A DNA stretch of 64,000 nucleotides from Pseudomonas serboccidentalis (GTDB lineage: Bacteria > Pseudomonadota > Gammaproteobacteria > Pseudomonadales > Pseudomonadaceae), in assembly GCF_028830055.1 (NCBI RefSeq), contig NZ_CP101655.1, positions 4,270,769 through 4,334,768 of the forward strand, in the 5' to 3' direction. The position numbers and the translations under genes are program-made. Under the pieces are notes generated by a model. The model saw only the letters and a program-made list of their open reading frames with translations, did not search any database and was not told where the DNA came from. Below are positions 1-9,280 of the stretch, one piece after another; the first letter of the stretch is position 1, and each line of letters starts with the position of its first letter.

Positions 1-124
1 AGGCGGTAGCGGGGGCCGTGAGGGCAGCATTGCATCGGACGGTCATGCATATCATTTGTATGGCCCATACCGCCCTGACTCCCTGTAAACTCCGCTATCT
101 TTCGCCGACACCCAGGGAGCTCAA
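1..124. other. upstream stretch without an assignable gene
   Basis: In P. aeruginosa the gene upstream of yqiA is cpdA, but I do not recognise a CpdA C-terminus in any frame here. One frame stops at position 9 and another near position 88, so the tail of an unidentified upstream gene could lie in this stretch. The last bases carry the ribosome binding site of yqiA. Confidence 0.4.
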
Positions 125-733
125 ATGTCCGGTTCGATTCTCTATATCCACGGTTTCAACAGCGCACCGGCCTCGAAAAAGGCCTGTCAGCTGGTCGAGG
201 TGATGGAACGGCTGGGTTTGAGCGATCAATTGCGGGTCCCGGCGCTGCATCACCACCCGCGTGAAGCCATCGGTCAGTTGGAGCAGGCGATTGCCGAGCT
301 GGGCCGGCCGTTGCTGGTGGGAAGCTCACTCGGCGGCTACTATGCGACTCACTTGGCCGAGCGCCATGGCTTGAAAGCCCTGTTGGTCAACCCGGCGGTC
401 AGTCCGCACCGGATGTTCGACGGATACCTGGGCACGCAGAAAAACCTGTATACCGATGAGACCTGGGAACTGACCCACGACCATGTGACGGCCCTGGCCG
501 AGCTGGAAGTGCCGGCCCCCGTGGATGCGCAGCGTTATCAGGTGTGGTTGCAGACCGGCGATGAAACACTGGATTATCGCCTCGCCCAGCAGTATTACCG
601 GGCCTGTGCCTTGCGCATTCAGGCCGGTGGCGACCATGGTTTTCAGGGTTTTGCCGGGCAATTGCCGGCGTTGCTGAGTTTTGCCGGCATTGGCGCCGAT
701 TTGTATCAGGCAATCGATTTCACCGCACTGTGA
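125..733 (+). CDS. yqiA: YqiA/YcfP family alpha/beta-fold esterase
   Basis: A 202-residue small alpha/beta hydrolase. The N-terminus reads ILYIHGFNSAP, the usual oxyanion-hole strand of this family, and the nucleophile elbow is GSSLGGYYA with Ser at about residue 67. A late His in GGDHGFQGF fits the third member of the catalytic triad. The E. coli homologue is a soluble esterase acting on short acyl esters; its physiological substrate is unclear. The start is supported by an AGGGAG ribosome binding site 6 bases upstream. It lies directly upstream of parE, the same pairing as in E. coli, and is probably cotranscribed with it. Confidence 0.92.
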   Translation: MSGSILYIHGFNSAPASKKACQLVEVMERLGLSDQLRVPALHHHPREAIGQLEQAIAELGRPLLVGSSLGGYYATHLAERHGLKALLVNPAVSPHRMFDGYLGTQKNLYTDETWELTHDHVTALAELEVPAPVDAQRYQVWLQTGDETLDYRLAQQYYRACALRIQAGGDHGFQGFAGQLPALLSFAGIGADLYQAIDFTAL

Positions 734-774
734 TGTCTTGCCCCTTTTTCATGAATCACTGACGACGAGACCCT

Positions 775-2682
775 ATGGCCACTCCCAGCGCTAGCTCTTA
801 TAACGCCGACGCCATCGAAGTCCTCTCGGGCCTCGACCCGGTGCGCAAACGCCCCGGCATGTACACCGACACCAGTCGGCCGAACCACCTCGCCCAGGAA
901 GTCATCGACAACAGCGTCGACGAAGCCCTGGCTGGCCACGCCAAATCGGTACAGGTGATCCTGCACGCCGATCACTCGCTGGAAGTCAGCGACGACGGTC
1001 GCGGCATGCCGGTCGACATTCACCCGGAAGAGGGTGTGTCGGGTGTCGAGCTGATCCTCACCAAGCTGCATGCGGGCGGCAAGTTTTCCAACAAGAACTA
1101 CCAGTTCTCCGGCGGTCTGCACGGGGTGGGTATTTCCGTGGTCAACGCCTTGTCGACCGAAGTCCGGGTACGGGTAAAACGTGACGGCAACGAATACCAG
1201 ATGACCTTCGCCGATGGCTTCAAGGCCACCGAGCTGGAAATCGTCGGCACCGTCGGCAAGCGCAACACCGGCACCAGCGTGTACTTCGCGCCGGACCCGA
1301 AATACTTCGACTCACCAAAATTCTCCATCAGCCGCCTCAAGCACGTGCTCAAGGCCAAGGCTGTGCTGTGCCCGGGGCTGCTGGTCAGCTTCGAAGACAA
1401 AGGCACCGGCGAGAAAGTCGAGTGGCATTACGAAGACGGCCTGCGCTCCTACCTGGTGGACGCGGTCAGCGAATTCGAACGCCTGCCGGACGAACCATTC
1501 TGCGGCAGCCTGGCCGGTAATAAAGAAGCGGTCGACTGGGCGCTGCTGTGGCTGCCGGAAGGCGGCGACGCGGTGCAGGAAAGCTACGTCAACCTGATCC
1601 CGACGGCGCAGGGTGGTACCCACGTCAACGGTCTGCGTCAGGGCCTGCTCGATGCGATGCGCGAGTTCTGCGAATTCCGCAGCTTGCTGCCACGCGGCGT
1701 GAAGCTGGCGCCGGAAGACGTCTGGGAACGCATCGCTTTCGTGCTGTCGATGAAGATGCAGGAACCGCAATTCTCCGGCCAGACCAAAGAGCGTCTGTCG
1801 TCCCGTGAAGCGGCAGCGTTCGTCTCCGGTGTGGTCAAGGACGCCTTCAGCCTGTGGCTCAACGCCAACCCGGAAACCGGTCTGGCGCTGGCGGAACTGG
1901 CGATCAACAACGCCGGCCGTCGTCTGAAGGCGAGCAAAAAGGTCGAGCGCAAGCGCGTCACCCAAGGTCCGGCGCTGCCGGGCAAGCTGGCTGACTGTGC
2001 CGGGCAGGACCCGATGCGTTCCGAGCTGTTTCTGGTCGAAGGTGATTCCGCCGGTGGTTCCGCCAAGCAAGCGCGCGACAAGGAATTCCAGGCGATCCTG
2101 CCGTTGCGCGGCAAGATCCTCAACACCTGGGAAGTCGACGGCAGCGAAGTGCTGGCGAGCCAGGAAGTGCACAACATCGCCGTGGCCATCGGTGTCGATC
2201 CGGGCGCCGCGGACATGAGCCAGCTGCGCTACGGCAAGATCTGCATCCTCGCCGACGCCGACTCCGACGGTCTGCACATCGCCACGCTGCTGTGTGCGCT
2301 GTTCGTTCAGCACTTCCGCCCGCTGGTGGATGCCGGTCACGTCTACGTCGCCATGCCGCCGCTGTATCGCATCGACCTCGGCAAAGAGATCTACTACGCC
2401 CTCGACGAAGCCGAGCGCGACGGGATTCTCGACCGTCTGGTGGCCGAAAAGAAACGCGGCAAGCCACAGGTCACGCGATTCAAAGGTCTGGGTGAAATGA
2501 ACCCGCCGCAGCTGCGTGAAACCACCATGGACCCGAACACCCGGCGTCTGGTGCAACTGACGCTGGGCGACGACTTTGCCGAAACTTCGGAAATGATGGA
2601 CATGCTGCTGGCGAAGAAACGCGCCGGTGACCGCAAGACGTGGCTCGAATCCAAGGGCAACCTGGCCGAGGTGCTGGCCTGA
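775..2682 (+). CDS. parE: DNA topoisomerase IV subunit B
   Basis: A 635-residue GHKL ATPase subunit of topoisomerase IV, which decatenates daughter chromosomes together with ParC. Visible motifs are the ATP-site helix EVIDNSVDEALAG, the glycine box DGRGMPVD, GGLHGVGISVVNALS, the TOPRIM glutamate region LFLVEGDSAGGSAKQARD and the metal-binding DADSDG. The length is normal for gammaproteobacterial ParE. The stop codon overlaps the next start by one base (TGATG), which implies translational coupling to the esterase-like gene. parE and parC are separated by two small genes. Confidence 0.98.
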   Translation: MATPSASSYNADAIEVLSGLDPVRKRPGMYTDTSRPNHLAQEVIDNSVDEALAGHAKSVQVILHADHSLEVSDDGRGMPVDIHPEEGVSGVELILTKLHAGGKFSNKNYQFSGGLHGVGISVVNALSTEVRVRVKRDGNEYQMTFADGFKATELEIVGTVGKRNTGTSVYFAPDPKYFDSPKFSISRLKHVLKAKAVLCPGLLVSFEDKGTGEKVEWHYEDGLRSYLVDAVSEFERLPDEPFCGSLAGNKEAVDWALLWLPEGGDAVQESYVNLIPTAQGGTHVNGLRQGLLDAMREFCEFRSLLPRGVKLAPEDVWERIAFVLSMKMQEPQFSGQTKERLSSREAAAFVSGVVKDAFSLWLNANPETGLALAELAINNAGRRLKASKKVERKRVTQGPALPGKLADCAGQDPMRSELFLVEGDSAGGSAKQARDKEFQAILPLRGKILNTWEVDGSEVLASQEVHNIAVAIGVDPGAADMSQLRYGKICILADADSDGLHIATLLCALFVQHFRPLVDAGHVYVAMPPLYRIDLGKEIYYALDEAERDGILDRLVAEKKRGKPQVTRFKGLGEMNPPQLRETTMDPNTRRLVQLTLGDDFAETSEMMDMLLAKKRAGDRKTWLESKGNLAEVLA

Positions 2683-3671
2683 TGCGGTTTGGCGTCGCCC
2701 TGGCGTGTGCGTTGCTGCTGGGTTCGATGACGGTGGCGGCCGAGCCGGTGCCCGAGTTGAAGCTGCTCTCCGAGCACCCGGTCGACGGCATGCGCGGCGG
2801 CAACCTCTCCGGGCTGGCGGTGTGCGGCAAGGATCTGTGGACGGTTTCCGACCGTGACGACGACCAGATCTACCGGCTCAATACCGCCGATCAGGTCTGG
2901 CAGACCGAAACCGTGCACATCGACGTGCCGAAGGCGCCCGACAGCGGTTTGCCCTGGGGCCTGAGTTCGCGGACCTGGGCGGCGTCGTTCATCCGTGGCG
3001 GCGATCTGGACTTTGAAGGCATCACCTGCGACAGCGCCGGTAACCGCTACATCGTCAGCGAAGCCCATGCAGCGGTGCTGCAGGTGTCGCCCGAGGGGGC
3101 CGCGTCGTGGCTGAAAATCTCGCCGATGCTGGTGCGTGAAGCCCGGGCCAGTGGCATGTTGCTGCACTTCAATGCGTTGTTCGAAGGCTTGGCGATCAAC
3201 TCGGCAGGCGATGAAATGTGGCTGGCCGCCGAGCGTGAACGCCGTGGCCTGCTGAAGATCAAGCGCCAGCAGACGGTCTGGGATTGCGACGGCGGCTGCG
3301 TGCTGCTCAGCGAAGCCGGGGTCGAGATGCAGCCGCCGCAGTTTCCCAAGGCCCGCGCCGTCACCCGTGACTTCGCCGACCTGTCGCTGTTCAACGGCAA
3401 ACTGTTCACCCTTGAGCGCAATGCCTTCAGAGTCTGTCGTCGCGATGCGGTGACGGCCAAGGTCGAGCGCTGCTGGTCGTTCGCAGAAGAAGCCTTGCAG
3501 CCACAGCGCCTTTACTCCCAGGCCTACGGTCTGGCGGAAGCGCTGGTGGTAGATGCCGACGGCGCGTGGATCGGTCTGGACAACAACGATGGCGTGCGCG
3601 CCGATGGCGAGAAGCGCCCGATCGTCTGGCGCTTCGCCGCACCTGAAGGTGGCTGGAGCGCCAGGCCGTGA
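2682..3671 (+). CDS. secreted esterase-like activity of phytase family protein
   Basis: A 329-residue protein starting at the ATG that overlaps the parE stop. It begins with a clear signal peptide (MRFGVALACALLLGSMTVAA), so it is exported. The rest resembles the beta-propeller 'esterase-like activity of phytase' family, with repeated acidic strand segments such as WTVSDRDDDQIYRL, GGDLDFEGITCD and AWIGLDNNDG. It is the counterpart of the gene at this place in other pseudomonads. A substrate cannot be read from the sequence. It overlaps the next gene by four bases (GTGA). Confidence 0.8.
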   Translation: MRFGVALACALLLGSMTVAAEPVPELKLLSEHPVDGMRGGNLSGLAVCGKDLWTVSDRDDDQIYRLNTADQVWQTETVHIDVPKAPDSGLPWGLSSRTWAASFIRGGDLDFEGITCDSAGNRYIVSEAHAAVLQVSPEGAASWLKISPMLVREARASGMLLHFNALFEGLAINSAGDEMWLAAERERRGLLKIKRQQTVWDCDGGCVLLSEAGVEMQPPQFPKARAVTRDFADLSLFNGKLFTLERNAFRVCRRDAVTAKVERCWSFAEEALQPQRLYSQAYGLAEALVVDADGAWIGLDNNDGVRADGEKRPIVWRFAAPEGGWSARP

Positions 3672-4192
3672 GTCAGCAACCGCCGGGCAAGCGCGCCGGT
3701 CGGGTTTTCATGATTCTGGCCTGGTGCGCAGCGCTGTTTCTGGCGACGCGGTTTTTCGGCCAGTGGGAAGCGCGCCAGCAGAATCCGAACGTGGTGGTCA
3801 CGTCCGAGCAGCATGGCGGCGTGATCGAAGTGAAGCTGGCCGGCAACGCCCAAGGGCATTTTGTCGCCAGCGGCCAGATCAACGGTGAGCCGGTGGAGTT
3901 CATGCTCGACACCGGTGCCACCGATGTGGCGATCCCGGCGGATCTGGCCAAGCGGTTGAAACTGGAAGAAGGTTTCGGTGTGACCCTGAGCACGGCCAAC
4001 GGCCTGAGCAAGGGCTACCGGACCAAAATCGACCGCCTGCAACTGGGCGACATCGTGCTGCGCGACGTCCGCGCGCTGGTGGCGCCGGGGCTGCATGGCG
4101 ATCAGGTGCTGCTCGGCATGAGCGCCCTGAACAAACTTGAATTTACCCAGCGCGGTGGCACCATGCTGCTGCGCCAGACAACGAACCGATGA
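3668..4192 (+). CDS. retropepsin-like membrane-anchored aspartic protease (TIGR02281 type)
   Basis: A 174-residue protein with a single N-terminal transmembrane segment (about residues 13-30) followed by one retropepsin half-domain. The catalytic signature is [12 protein letters not shown], preceded by a flap-forming strand region and followed by a second hydrophobic strand ([17 protein letters not shown]). Proteins of this clan AA family act as homodimers, each chain giving one catalytic Asp. The GTG start overlaps the stop of the previous gene by four bases, and the stop lies 7 bases before the parC start. The orientation of the protease domain is probably periplasmic. Confidence 0.85.
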   Translation: MSQQPPGKRAGRVFMILAWCAALFLATRFFGQWEARQQNPNVVVTSEQHGGVIEVKLAGNAQGHFVASGQINGEPVEFMLDTGATDVAIPADLAKRLKLEEGFGVTLSTANGLSKGYRTKIDRLQLGDIVLRDVRALVAPGLHGDQVLLGMSALNKLEFTQRGGTMLLRQTTNR

Positions 4193-4199
4193 GGCCCGC

Positions 4200-6464
4200 A
4201 TGAGCGACATCCTTGCAGACAGCTTAGACGGCGTAGAACGCCGATCGCTGGCTGACTTCACCGAAAATGCCTACCTCAACTACTCCATGTACGTGATCAT
4301 GGACCGTGCTCTGCCGCATATCGGCGACGGCCTGAAACCGGTACAGCGGCGCATCATTTATGCGATGAGCGAGCTGGGGCTGGACGCCGATTCCAAGCAC
4401 AAGAAATCGGCGCGTACCGTCGGTGACGTGCTCGGCAAGTTCCACCCGCACGGCGACTCGGCGTGCTACGAAGCGATGGTGCTGATGGCCCAGCCATTCA
4501 GCTATCGCTACACGCTGGTCGACGGCCAGGGCAACTGGGGTGCGCCGGACGATCCGAAGTCCTTCGCCGCCATGCGTTACACCGAAGCACGCCTGTCGCG
4601 CTATTCCGAAGTGCTGCTCAGCGAACTGGGCCAGGGCACGGCTGATTGGGGGCCGAACTTCGACGGTACCCTGCAGGAACCGCTGGTGTTGCCCGCACGT
4701 TTGCCGAACATCCTGCTCAATGGCACCACCGGCATCGCCGTGGGCATGGCCACCGACGTGCCGCCGCACAACCTGCGTGAAGTCGCCACCGCCTGCGTAC
4801 GTCTGCTCGATGAGCCGAAAGCCACGGTCGAGCAGCTCTGCGAGCATATTCAAGGCCCGGACTATCCGACCGAAGCGGAAATCATCACCCCGCGCGCCGA
4901 CCTGCTGAAAATGTACGAAACCGGCAAGGGCTCGGTGCGCATGCGCGCCGTGTACCACGTCGAGGACGGCGACATCATCGTCACCGCGCTGCCGCACCAG
5001 GTCTCCGGGGCCAAGGTGCTGGAGCAGATCGCCGCGCTGATGCAGGCCAAACCGTCGAAAGCCCCGCAGATCGCTGACCTGCGTGACGAATCCGACCACG
5101 AAAACCCGTGCCGCATTGTGATCATTCCGGTCAACAGCCGCGTCGATCACGAAGCGCTGATGCAGCACCTGTTCGCCAGCACCGAGCTGGAGTCGACCTA
5201 CCGGGTCAACGTCAACATCATCGGTCTGGACGGCAAGCCGCAACTGAAAAACCTGCGTGCGTTGCTGGTCGAATGGCTGGAATTCCGCGTGTTGACCGTG
5301 CGTCGCCGCCTGCAATTCCGCCTCGACAAGGTCGAGCGTCGCCTGCACCTGTTGGACGGTTTGCTGATCGCCTACCTCAACCTGGATGAAGTGATCCACA
5401 TCATCCGTACCGAGGAACACCCGAAAGCCAAGCTGATCGAGCGTTTCGCCCTCAGCGAGATCCAGGCCGACTACATCCTCGACACCCGTCTGCGTCAATT
5501 GGCGCGACTGGAAGAGATGAAGCTGCGCGACGAGCAGGACGAACTGCTCAAGGAACAAGCCAAGCTGCAAGCCCTGCTGGGCAGCGAAGCCAAGCTGAAG
5601 AAGCTGGTGCGCACCGAGTTGCTGAAAGATGCTGAAACCTACGGCGATGACCGTCGCTCGCCAATCGTCGAGCGTGCTGAAGCCAAGGCGCTGACCGAAC
5701 ACGATCTGCTGCCGAACGAGAAAGTCACCGTCGTCCTGTCCGAGAAAGGCTGGATCCGCTCGGCCAAGGGCCACGATATCGACGCCACCGGCCTGTCGTA
5801 CAAGGCCGGCGACGGCTTCAAGACCTCGGCGGCGGGGCGCTCCAACCAGTTTGCGGTGTTTATCGATTCCACCGGCCGCAGCTACTCGGTGGCCGCGCAC
5901 ACCTTGCCGTCGGCCCGGGGCCAGGGCGAGCCGTTGACCGGCCGTCTGACGCCACCGCCTGGCGCCACGTTCGAATGCGTGCTGATGCCCGAAGACGATG
6001 CGCTGTATGTGATCGCCTCCGACGCCGGTTACGGTTTCGTGGTGAAAGGTGAAGATCTGCAAGCCAAGAACAAGGCCGGCAAGGCGCTGTTGAGCCTGCC
6101 GAACAACGCCAAAGTCATCGCGCCGCGGCCTGTGGCCGATCGTGAGCAGAACTGGCTGGCCTCGGTCACGACCGAAGGTCGCCTGCTGATCTTCAAGATC
6201 AGCGATCTGCCACAATTGGGTAAGGGCAAGGGCAACAAGATCATCGGAATCTCCGGTGAGCGCGTGGCCAGTCGCGAAGAATATGTCACGGACATCGCCG
6301 TGCTTCCGGAAGGCGCCACCTTGGTGCTGCAGGCCGGAAAACGGACCCTGTCGCTGAAGGCCGACGACCTCGAACACTACAAAGGTGAACGTGGCCGTCG
6401 TGGCAATAAGCTGCCTAGGGGCTTCCAGAGGGTGGATGCGCTGCTCGTCGAAAACCTCAATTAG
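4200..6464 (+). CDS. parC: DNA topoisomerase IV subunit A
   Basis: A 754-residue DNA breakage-reunion subunit. The chosen start gives [17 protein letters not shown]; an in-frame ATG at 4137 would lie inside the upstream protease gene. The catalytic tyrosine is in MRYTEARLS at about residue 127. The quinolone-resistance region reads [12 protein letters not shown] with Ser at about residue 87 and Glu four residues later, which is the susceptible configuration. The C-terminal beta-pinwheel domain is complete and ends in a normal family-type tail. Confidence 0.98.
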   Translation: MSDILADSLDGVERRSLADFTENAYLNYSMYVIMDRALPHIGDGLKPVQRRIIYAMSELGLDADSKHKKSARTVGDVLGKFHPHGDSACYEAMVLMAQPFSYRYTLVDGQGNWGAPDDPKSFAAMRYTEARLSRYSEVLLSELGQGTADWGPNFDGTLQEPLVLPARLPNILLNGTTGIAVGMATDVPPHNLREVATACVRLLDEPKATVEQLCEHIQGPDYPTEAEIITPRADLLKMYETGKGSVRMRAVYHVEDGDIIVTALPHQVSGAKVLEQIAALMQAKPSKAPQIADLRDESDHENPCRIVIIPVNSRVDHEALMQHLFASTELESTYRVNVNIIGLDGKPQLKNLRALLVEWLEFRVLTVRRRLQFRLDKVERRLHLLDGLLIAYLNLDEVIHIIRTEEHPKAKLIERFALSEIQADYILDTRLRQLARLEEMKLRDEQDELLKEQAKLQALLGSEAKLKKLVRTELLKDAETYGDDRRSPIVERAEAKALTEHDLLPNEKVTVVLSEKGWIRSAKGHDIDATGLSYKAGDGFKTSAAGRSNQFAVFIDSTGRSYSVAAHTLPSARGQGEPLTGRLTPPPGATFECVLMPEDDALYVIASDAGYGFVVKGEDLQAKNKAGKALLSLPNNAKVIAPRPVADREQNWLASVTTEGRLLIFKISDLPQLGKGKGNKIIGISGERVASREEYVTDIAVLPEGATLVLQAGKRTLSLKADDLEHYKGERGRRGNKLPRGFQRVDALLVENLN

Positions 6465-6479
6465 GCGTCCTAGAGAGCT

Positions 6480-6505
6480 CGATCTACGATTTAACGCGTA
6501 GATCG
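6480..6505. promoter_or_regulatory. hairpin downstream of parC
   Basis: Perfect 9-bp inverted repeat CGATCTACG / CGTAGATCG with an 8-base loop, 16 bases after the parC stop. There is no clear T-run after it, so it is not a canonical intrinsic terminator. It could be a 3'-end stabilising structure. The remaining bases up to 6638 show no gene. Confidence 0.45.
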
Positions 6506-6638
6506 ACGCTTTGGCGCTGGAGTCGGAACGCATATTCACGGATGATATGGCCTTTCCAAGCGCCGGCGTGGCCGAGCGTTCTTCATATTTATTGAGTATT
6601 TTCACTGTGGTCAGCCTTGTGGCGGCCACCTGGACGGG

Positions 6639-7352
6639 ATGATGACTTCTCTGCGCCCCCTTATTTTCCTGCTCGCCGGCGTTTTGGGCCTGGCGGGTTG
6701 CAGCGTTCACCAGCCGGTGTCGCTGTATCAGCTGGACAGCGGAAGTCCGGCTCAGCCTGCGCAAAGCACAGGCATGGCGGTTTTGTTGGGCCCGGTAGTC
6801 ATCGCTGATTACCTGCAACGTGAAACCCTGCTGCAACGTCAACCGGACGGCAGCCTGCAAGCCTCGACCGACGGTCGCTGGGCGGGCAGCCTTTCGTCGG
6901 ATATCGATCAATTGCTGATGCGTCAGGTTGCCGGTCATCTCGACAGCCAGCGCGTGGTATTGGCGCCGGCCACCCTGGGGTTTACCCCGGATGTGCAGGT
7001 CTTGCTGACCATCACGCGTCTGGACTCGGGTGAGAAACAACCGGCGATCCTCGATGCGCAATGGCGCCTGATCGACCGCCGTGGTCAGGTGCGCGATAAC
7101 CGCATCGTTCATCTGCAAGAGCTGCACGCCGGCACCACGGCTTCGCAGGTTCAGGCGCAAGGCATTCTGCTGCAGCGTCTGGCCGAGCAGTTGTCGGTGG
7201 CGCTCAAGCCGTTGGCCAACCAGCCTCCGGTGGCCGAAGCACCGCGTAAAGCGGCGCCAAAACCGGCAGCGCCGGCGGCGGGAGCCGAGAAGCAGCCAAA
7301 GATTCCGATGGCATCGCCGATTCGCACCGACATGGAAGTGTTCCGCTTCTAA
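6639..7352 (+). CDS. PqiC/YmbA-type outer-membrane lipoprotein
   Basis: A 237-residue lipoprotein with signal peptide and lipobox LGLAGC, lipidated Cys at about residue 21. The body matches the ABC-type transport auxiliary family (PqiC/YmbA, former DUF330), whose E. coli member works with the PqiAB lipid-trafficking system at the outer membrane. No pqiA or pqiB lies next to it here, so it is a stand-alone copy. The tail (about 200-230) is Ala/Pro/Lys rich and low complexity. Two adjacent ATG codons (6639 and 6642) are possible starts. A clear intrinsic terminator follows 21 bases after the stop. Confidence 0.85.
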   Translation: MMTSLRPLIFLLAGVLGLAGCSVHQPVSLYQLDSGSPAQPAQSTGMAVLLGPVVIADYLQRETLLQRQPDGSLQASTDGRWAGSLSSDIDQLLMRQVAGHLDSQRVVLAPATLGFTPDVQVLLTITRLDSGEKQPAILDAQWRLIDRRGQVRDNRIVHLQELHAGTTASQVQAQGILLQRLAEQLSVALKPLANQPPVAEAPRKAAPKPAAPAAGAEKQPKIPMASPIRTDMEVFRF

Positions 7353-7373
7353 GACCGAGTCGAGTCAAACCAG

Positions 7374-7396
7374 AGCCCGCCTTGTGCGGGCTTTGT
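7374..7396 (+). terminator. intrinsic terminator of the PqiC-like gene
   Basis: Stem AGCCCGC / GCGGGCT with a 5-base loop followed by a short T-rich run. Confidence 0.8.
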
Positions 7397-7438
7397 TGTG
7401 TCTGGGGGTTGGAGATCTTTGCCGTCGGCGCGGGCCTC

Positions 7439-7529
7439 TTCGCGAGCAAGCTCGCTCCCACGGGTATTGCAGGTGTTCACAAGATCTGTGGCAGCCATCG
7501 TCCACTGTGGGAGCGAGCTTGCTCGCGAA
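7439..7529. repeat. REPIN, family with core GCGAGCAAGCTCGC
   Basis: Two inverted REP copies of about 23 bp (TTCGCGAGCAAGCTCGCTCC and its complement ending CTTGCTCGCGAA) at 7439-7461 and 7507-7529, separated by about 45 bases. This is a common fluorescent-Pseudomonas REP type. The element lies between two terminators and outside coding sequence. Confidence 0.85.
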
Positions 7530-7551
7530 AGAGCCGGTACAGGCAACAAAA

Positions 7552-7584
7552 AAGCCCGCAGACAATCGCTTGTCTGCGGGCTCA
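7552..7584 (-). terminator. intrinsic terminator of ahpA
   Basis: A 12-bp perfect stem AGCCCGCAGACA / TGTCTGCGGGCT followed, on the minus strand, by a run of six or more T. It ends transcription coming from the minus-strand gene at 7629-9146. Confidence 0.85.
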
Positions 7585-7599
7585 TGTTTAGCCGCGAAA

Positions 7600-7626
7600 A
7601 GATCGCAGCCTCCGGCAGCTCCTACA
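7600..7626. repeat. solitary REP copy (GATCGCAGCC family)
   Basis: A single 27-bp copy of the repeat that occurs as inverted pairs elsewhere in the window, here with CTCCGGC in its centre. It has no partner and abuts the end of ahpA. Confidence 0.75.
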
Positions 7627-7628
7627 GC

Positions 7629-9146
7629 TTACGCCCGGCGCTCATGCATCCGCGCCAGTTGCCGCTCGAGCATCGATGGATACGGCTCCATCAAGCGCTC
7701 CACACAGCAGGCGCCTTCAGGGCTGGCGATCGGGCGGATCCGGGCACGCTGGCGAATCAGCGAGTCGTCACCGATCTTGCGCTCGACCAGCAGCAGATTG
7801 CGGCTGTGCTGGGACAGGGCCAGGGCATCCTGGGCTGAATCGGTCAGCAGCAGGTCGATCTGGCTCAGACCGAACAGCTCATCGCCCAGGGTCAGGCCTA
7901 ACTGCAATTGCAGGGTGATGCCGCTGTCGGCGACTTCGATCTGCAACTGATGACCCAGCGCCCGCAGCAACTCGCCGCAGCAGATGGCGTTGGTCAGGTA
8001 GTCGTCACCGCTGTCTTCGGTGTGGAACAGCATCAGCGTGCTACCGTCGTTCAGGGTTTCGATTTCGCCCTGATACAGCGAAGCGGCCTGGTCGAGGCAA
8101 TCGCGATAGCGTTCCAGCAACTCTTCCAGTCGGGCACGCGGCAGGCGACGCAGTTGTTCTTGCGAGCCCAGTTGCACCGCCAGCACCGCGCTGTGCTGTG
8201 GCACGCTTGGCGTGGCCTGGCGCGCGACCGGCGCAGCGGCTTCGGTCAGCGATTCGTCGCGCAGGTCGGCAAACGGGTCCTCGTCGTCGTCATCGTCTTC
8301 AACGGTGCTGACCACATGGCGTGGCGCCGGTTTCTGCGCAGCCATCGGGCGGGTTTCGTCAAAGCTCGGGTCACGCAGATTGCGCACTTCGAACTCCGGC
8401 TCATCCTCTTCCTCGAACTCGGGTTCCGGCTCGGGCTCGGGTTTTGGCGCGGGCTCCGGAGCGAAGTTGGCGTGCAGCTGACGCGCCAGATCGCCGATCT
8501 CGTCCTGACGGTCGGTGCCGGGGGTGTATTCGTCGATGTTGCGCAGCCATACACGCAATTGCAGCAGCGGCGTGGACAAATAGCGGCCCATGCGCAGGCT
8601 CAAGGCCAGCGACAATGCCAACAGGATCGCACTGAGAATGCCCATGCTCTGCAGGCTGATGGTCATCGGCTGCTGGAACTGATCCATGTCCAGGCTGATG
8701 CGCAGTTGCCCGGCCGTCACGTCCTGGAAGGTGATCTTGCTCTCGTACATGCCCTCGGCTTCGCCCAACAGGCTGTGCTTGGGACGCTGACCGGATTCGG
8801 CGAGGATGCGGTTGTCCACGCTATAGATGGCCGCGTGGGCCACCAGTTTGTTCTTGGTCAGGTTGTTGAGCAGCACGTTGAGGCTGAGGATGTCGTTGGA
8901 CACCAACAGCTCAGTGGCGGAAGTAGCGGTCTGCGTGGTCAGGCTTTCGCCCAGCGCATCGGCCTGCTCGTGCATGGCCTGCTTGAACTGCAAGCCCATT
9001 ACCCCGGCATAGATCACCAGGGCCAGAGCGACCAGGATCACGTTATGGCTGGCAATGCGCAATGCAATCGGTACACGGCGGTGGCGCAGTGCACGGAAGA
9101 TCAGCAGGAAGAAGTTATCGGTTTTAACTGGCGTGGGCCGGTTCAC
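7629..9146 (-). CDS. AhpA/YtjB (SMP) family inner-membrane protein
   Basis: A 505-residue membrane protein divergent from serB, the same arrangement as ytjB (smp) and serB in E. coli. Two transmembrane segments are visible, about residues 31-52 and 165-187, with a periplasmic domain between them. A HAMP-like segment follows, then a very acidic, proline-rich linker (repeats of EPEP and a run of Asp around residues 230-300), then a globular cytoplasmic C-terminal domain with LFHTEDSGDDYLTNAI. Family function is poorly known. It could be a sensor-like protein without a recognisable output domain. Confidence 0.75.
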   Translation of the reverse strand: MNRPTPVKTDNFFLLIFRALRHRRVPIALRIASHNVILVALALVIYAGVMGLQFKQAMHEQADALGESLTTQTATSATELLVSNDILSLNVLLNNLTKNKLVAHAAIYSVDNRILAESGQRPKHSLLGEAEGMYESKITFQDVTAGQLRISLDMDQFQQPMTISLQSMGILSAILLALSLALSLRMGRYLSTPLLQLRVWLRNIDEYTPGTDRQDEIGDLARQLHANFAPEPAPKPEPEPEPEFEEEDEPEFEVRNLRDPSFDETRPMAAQKPAPRHVVSTVEDDDDDEDPFADLRDESLTEAAAPVARQATPSVPQHSAVLAVQLGSQEQLRRLPRARLEELLERYRDCLDQAASLYQGEIETLNDGSTLMLFHTEDSGDDYLTNAICCGELLRALGHQLQIEVADSGITLQLQLGLTLGDELFGLSQIDLLLTDSAQDALALSQHSRNLLLVERKIGDDSLIRQRARIRPIASPEGACCVERLMEPYPSMLERQLARMHERRA

Positions 9147-9280
9147 TGAGCTCGGCTCTTTTGTCCGTGAAGTTGACGCGCAGTATAGCGACAGGCCCTA
9201 GACCGGCAAAGCGCTCGCGGTGCCCGATGGTCACTGAAAGTGGGTAGAATGCGGTTTTTTTCCAGTTGCGGGGGTGCGCG

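Noticed and set aside
18..203. 61-codon frame at the window start
   Set aside because: It overlaps yqiA out of frame, has no ribosome binding site and no family resemblance.
4224..7160. 978-codon open frame on the minus strand opposite parC
   Set aside because: High-GC shadow of a certain gene. The protein is rich in Arg, Gln, His and Val without domains; ParC on the other strand has full motifs.
7435..7630. CRISPR-like repeat pattern
   Set aside because: The repeats are inverted pairs of REP type, not regularly spaced direct repeats, and no cas gene is near.
7908..9149. 413-codon frame opposite ahpA
   Set aside because: Gln/His/Val-rich antisense shadow; the sense strand shows two transmembrane helices and the conserved ahpA-serB arrangement.
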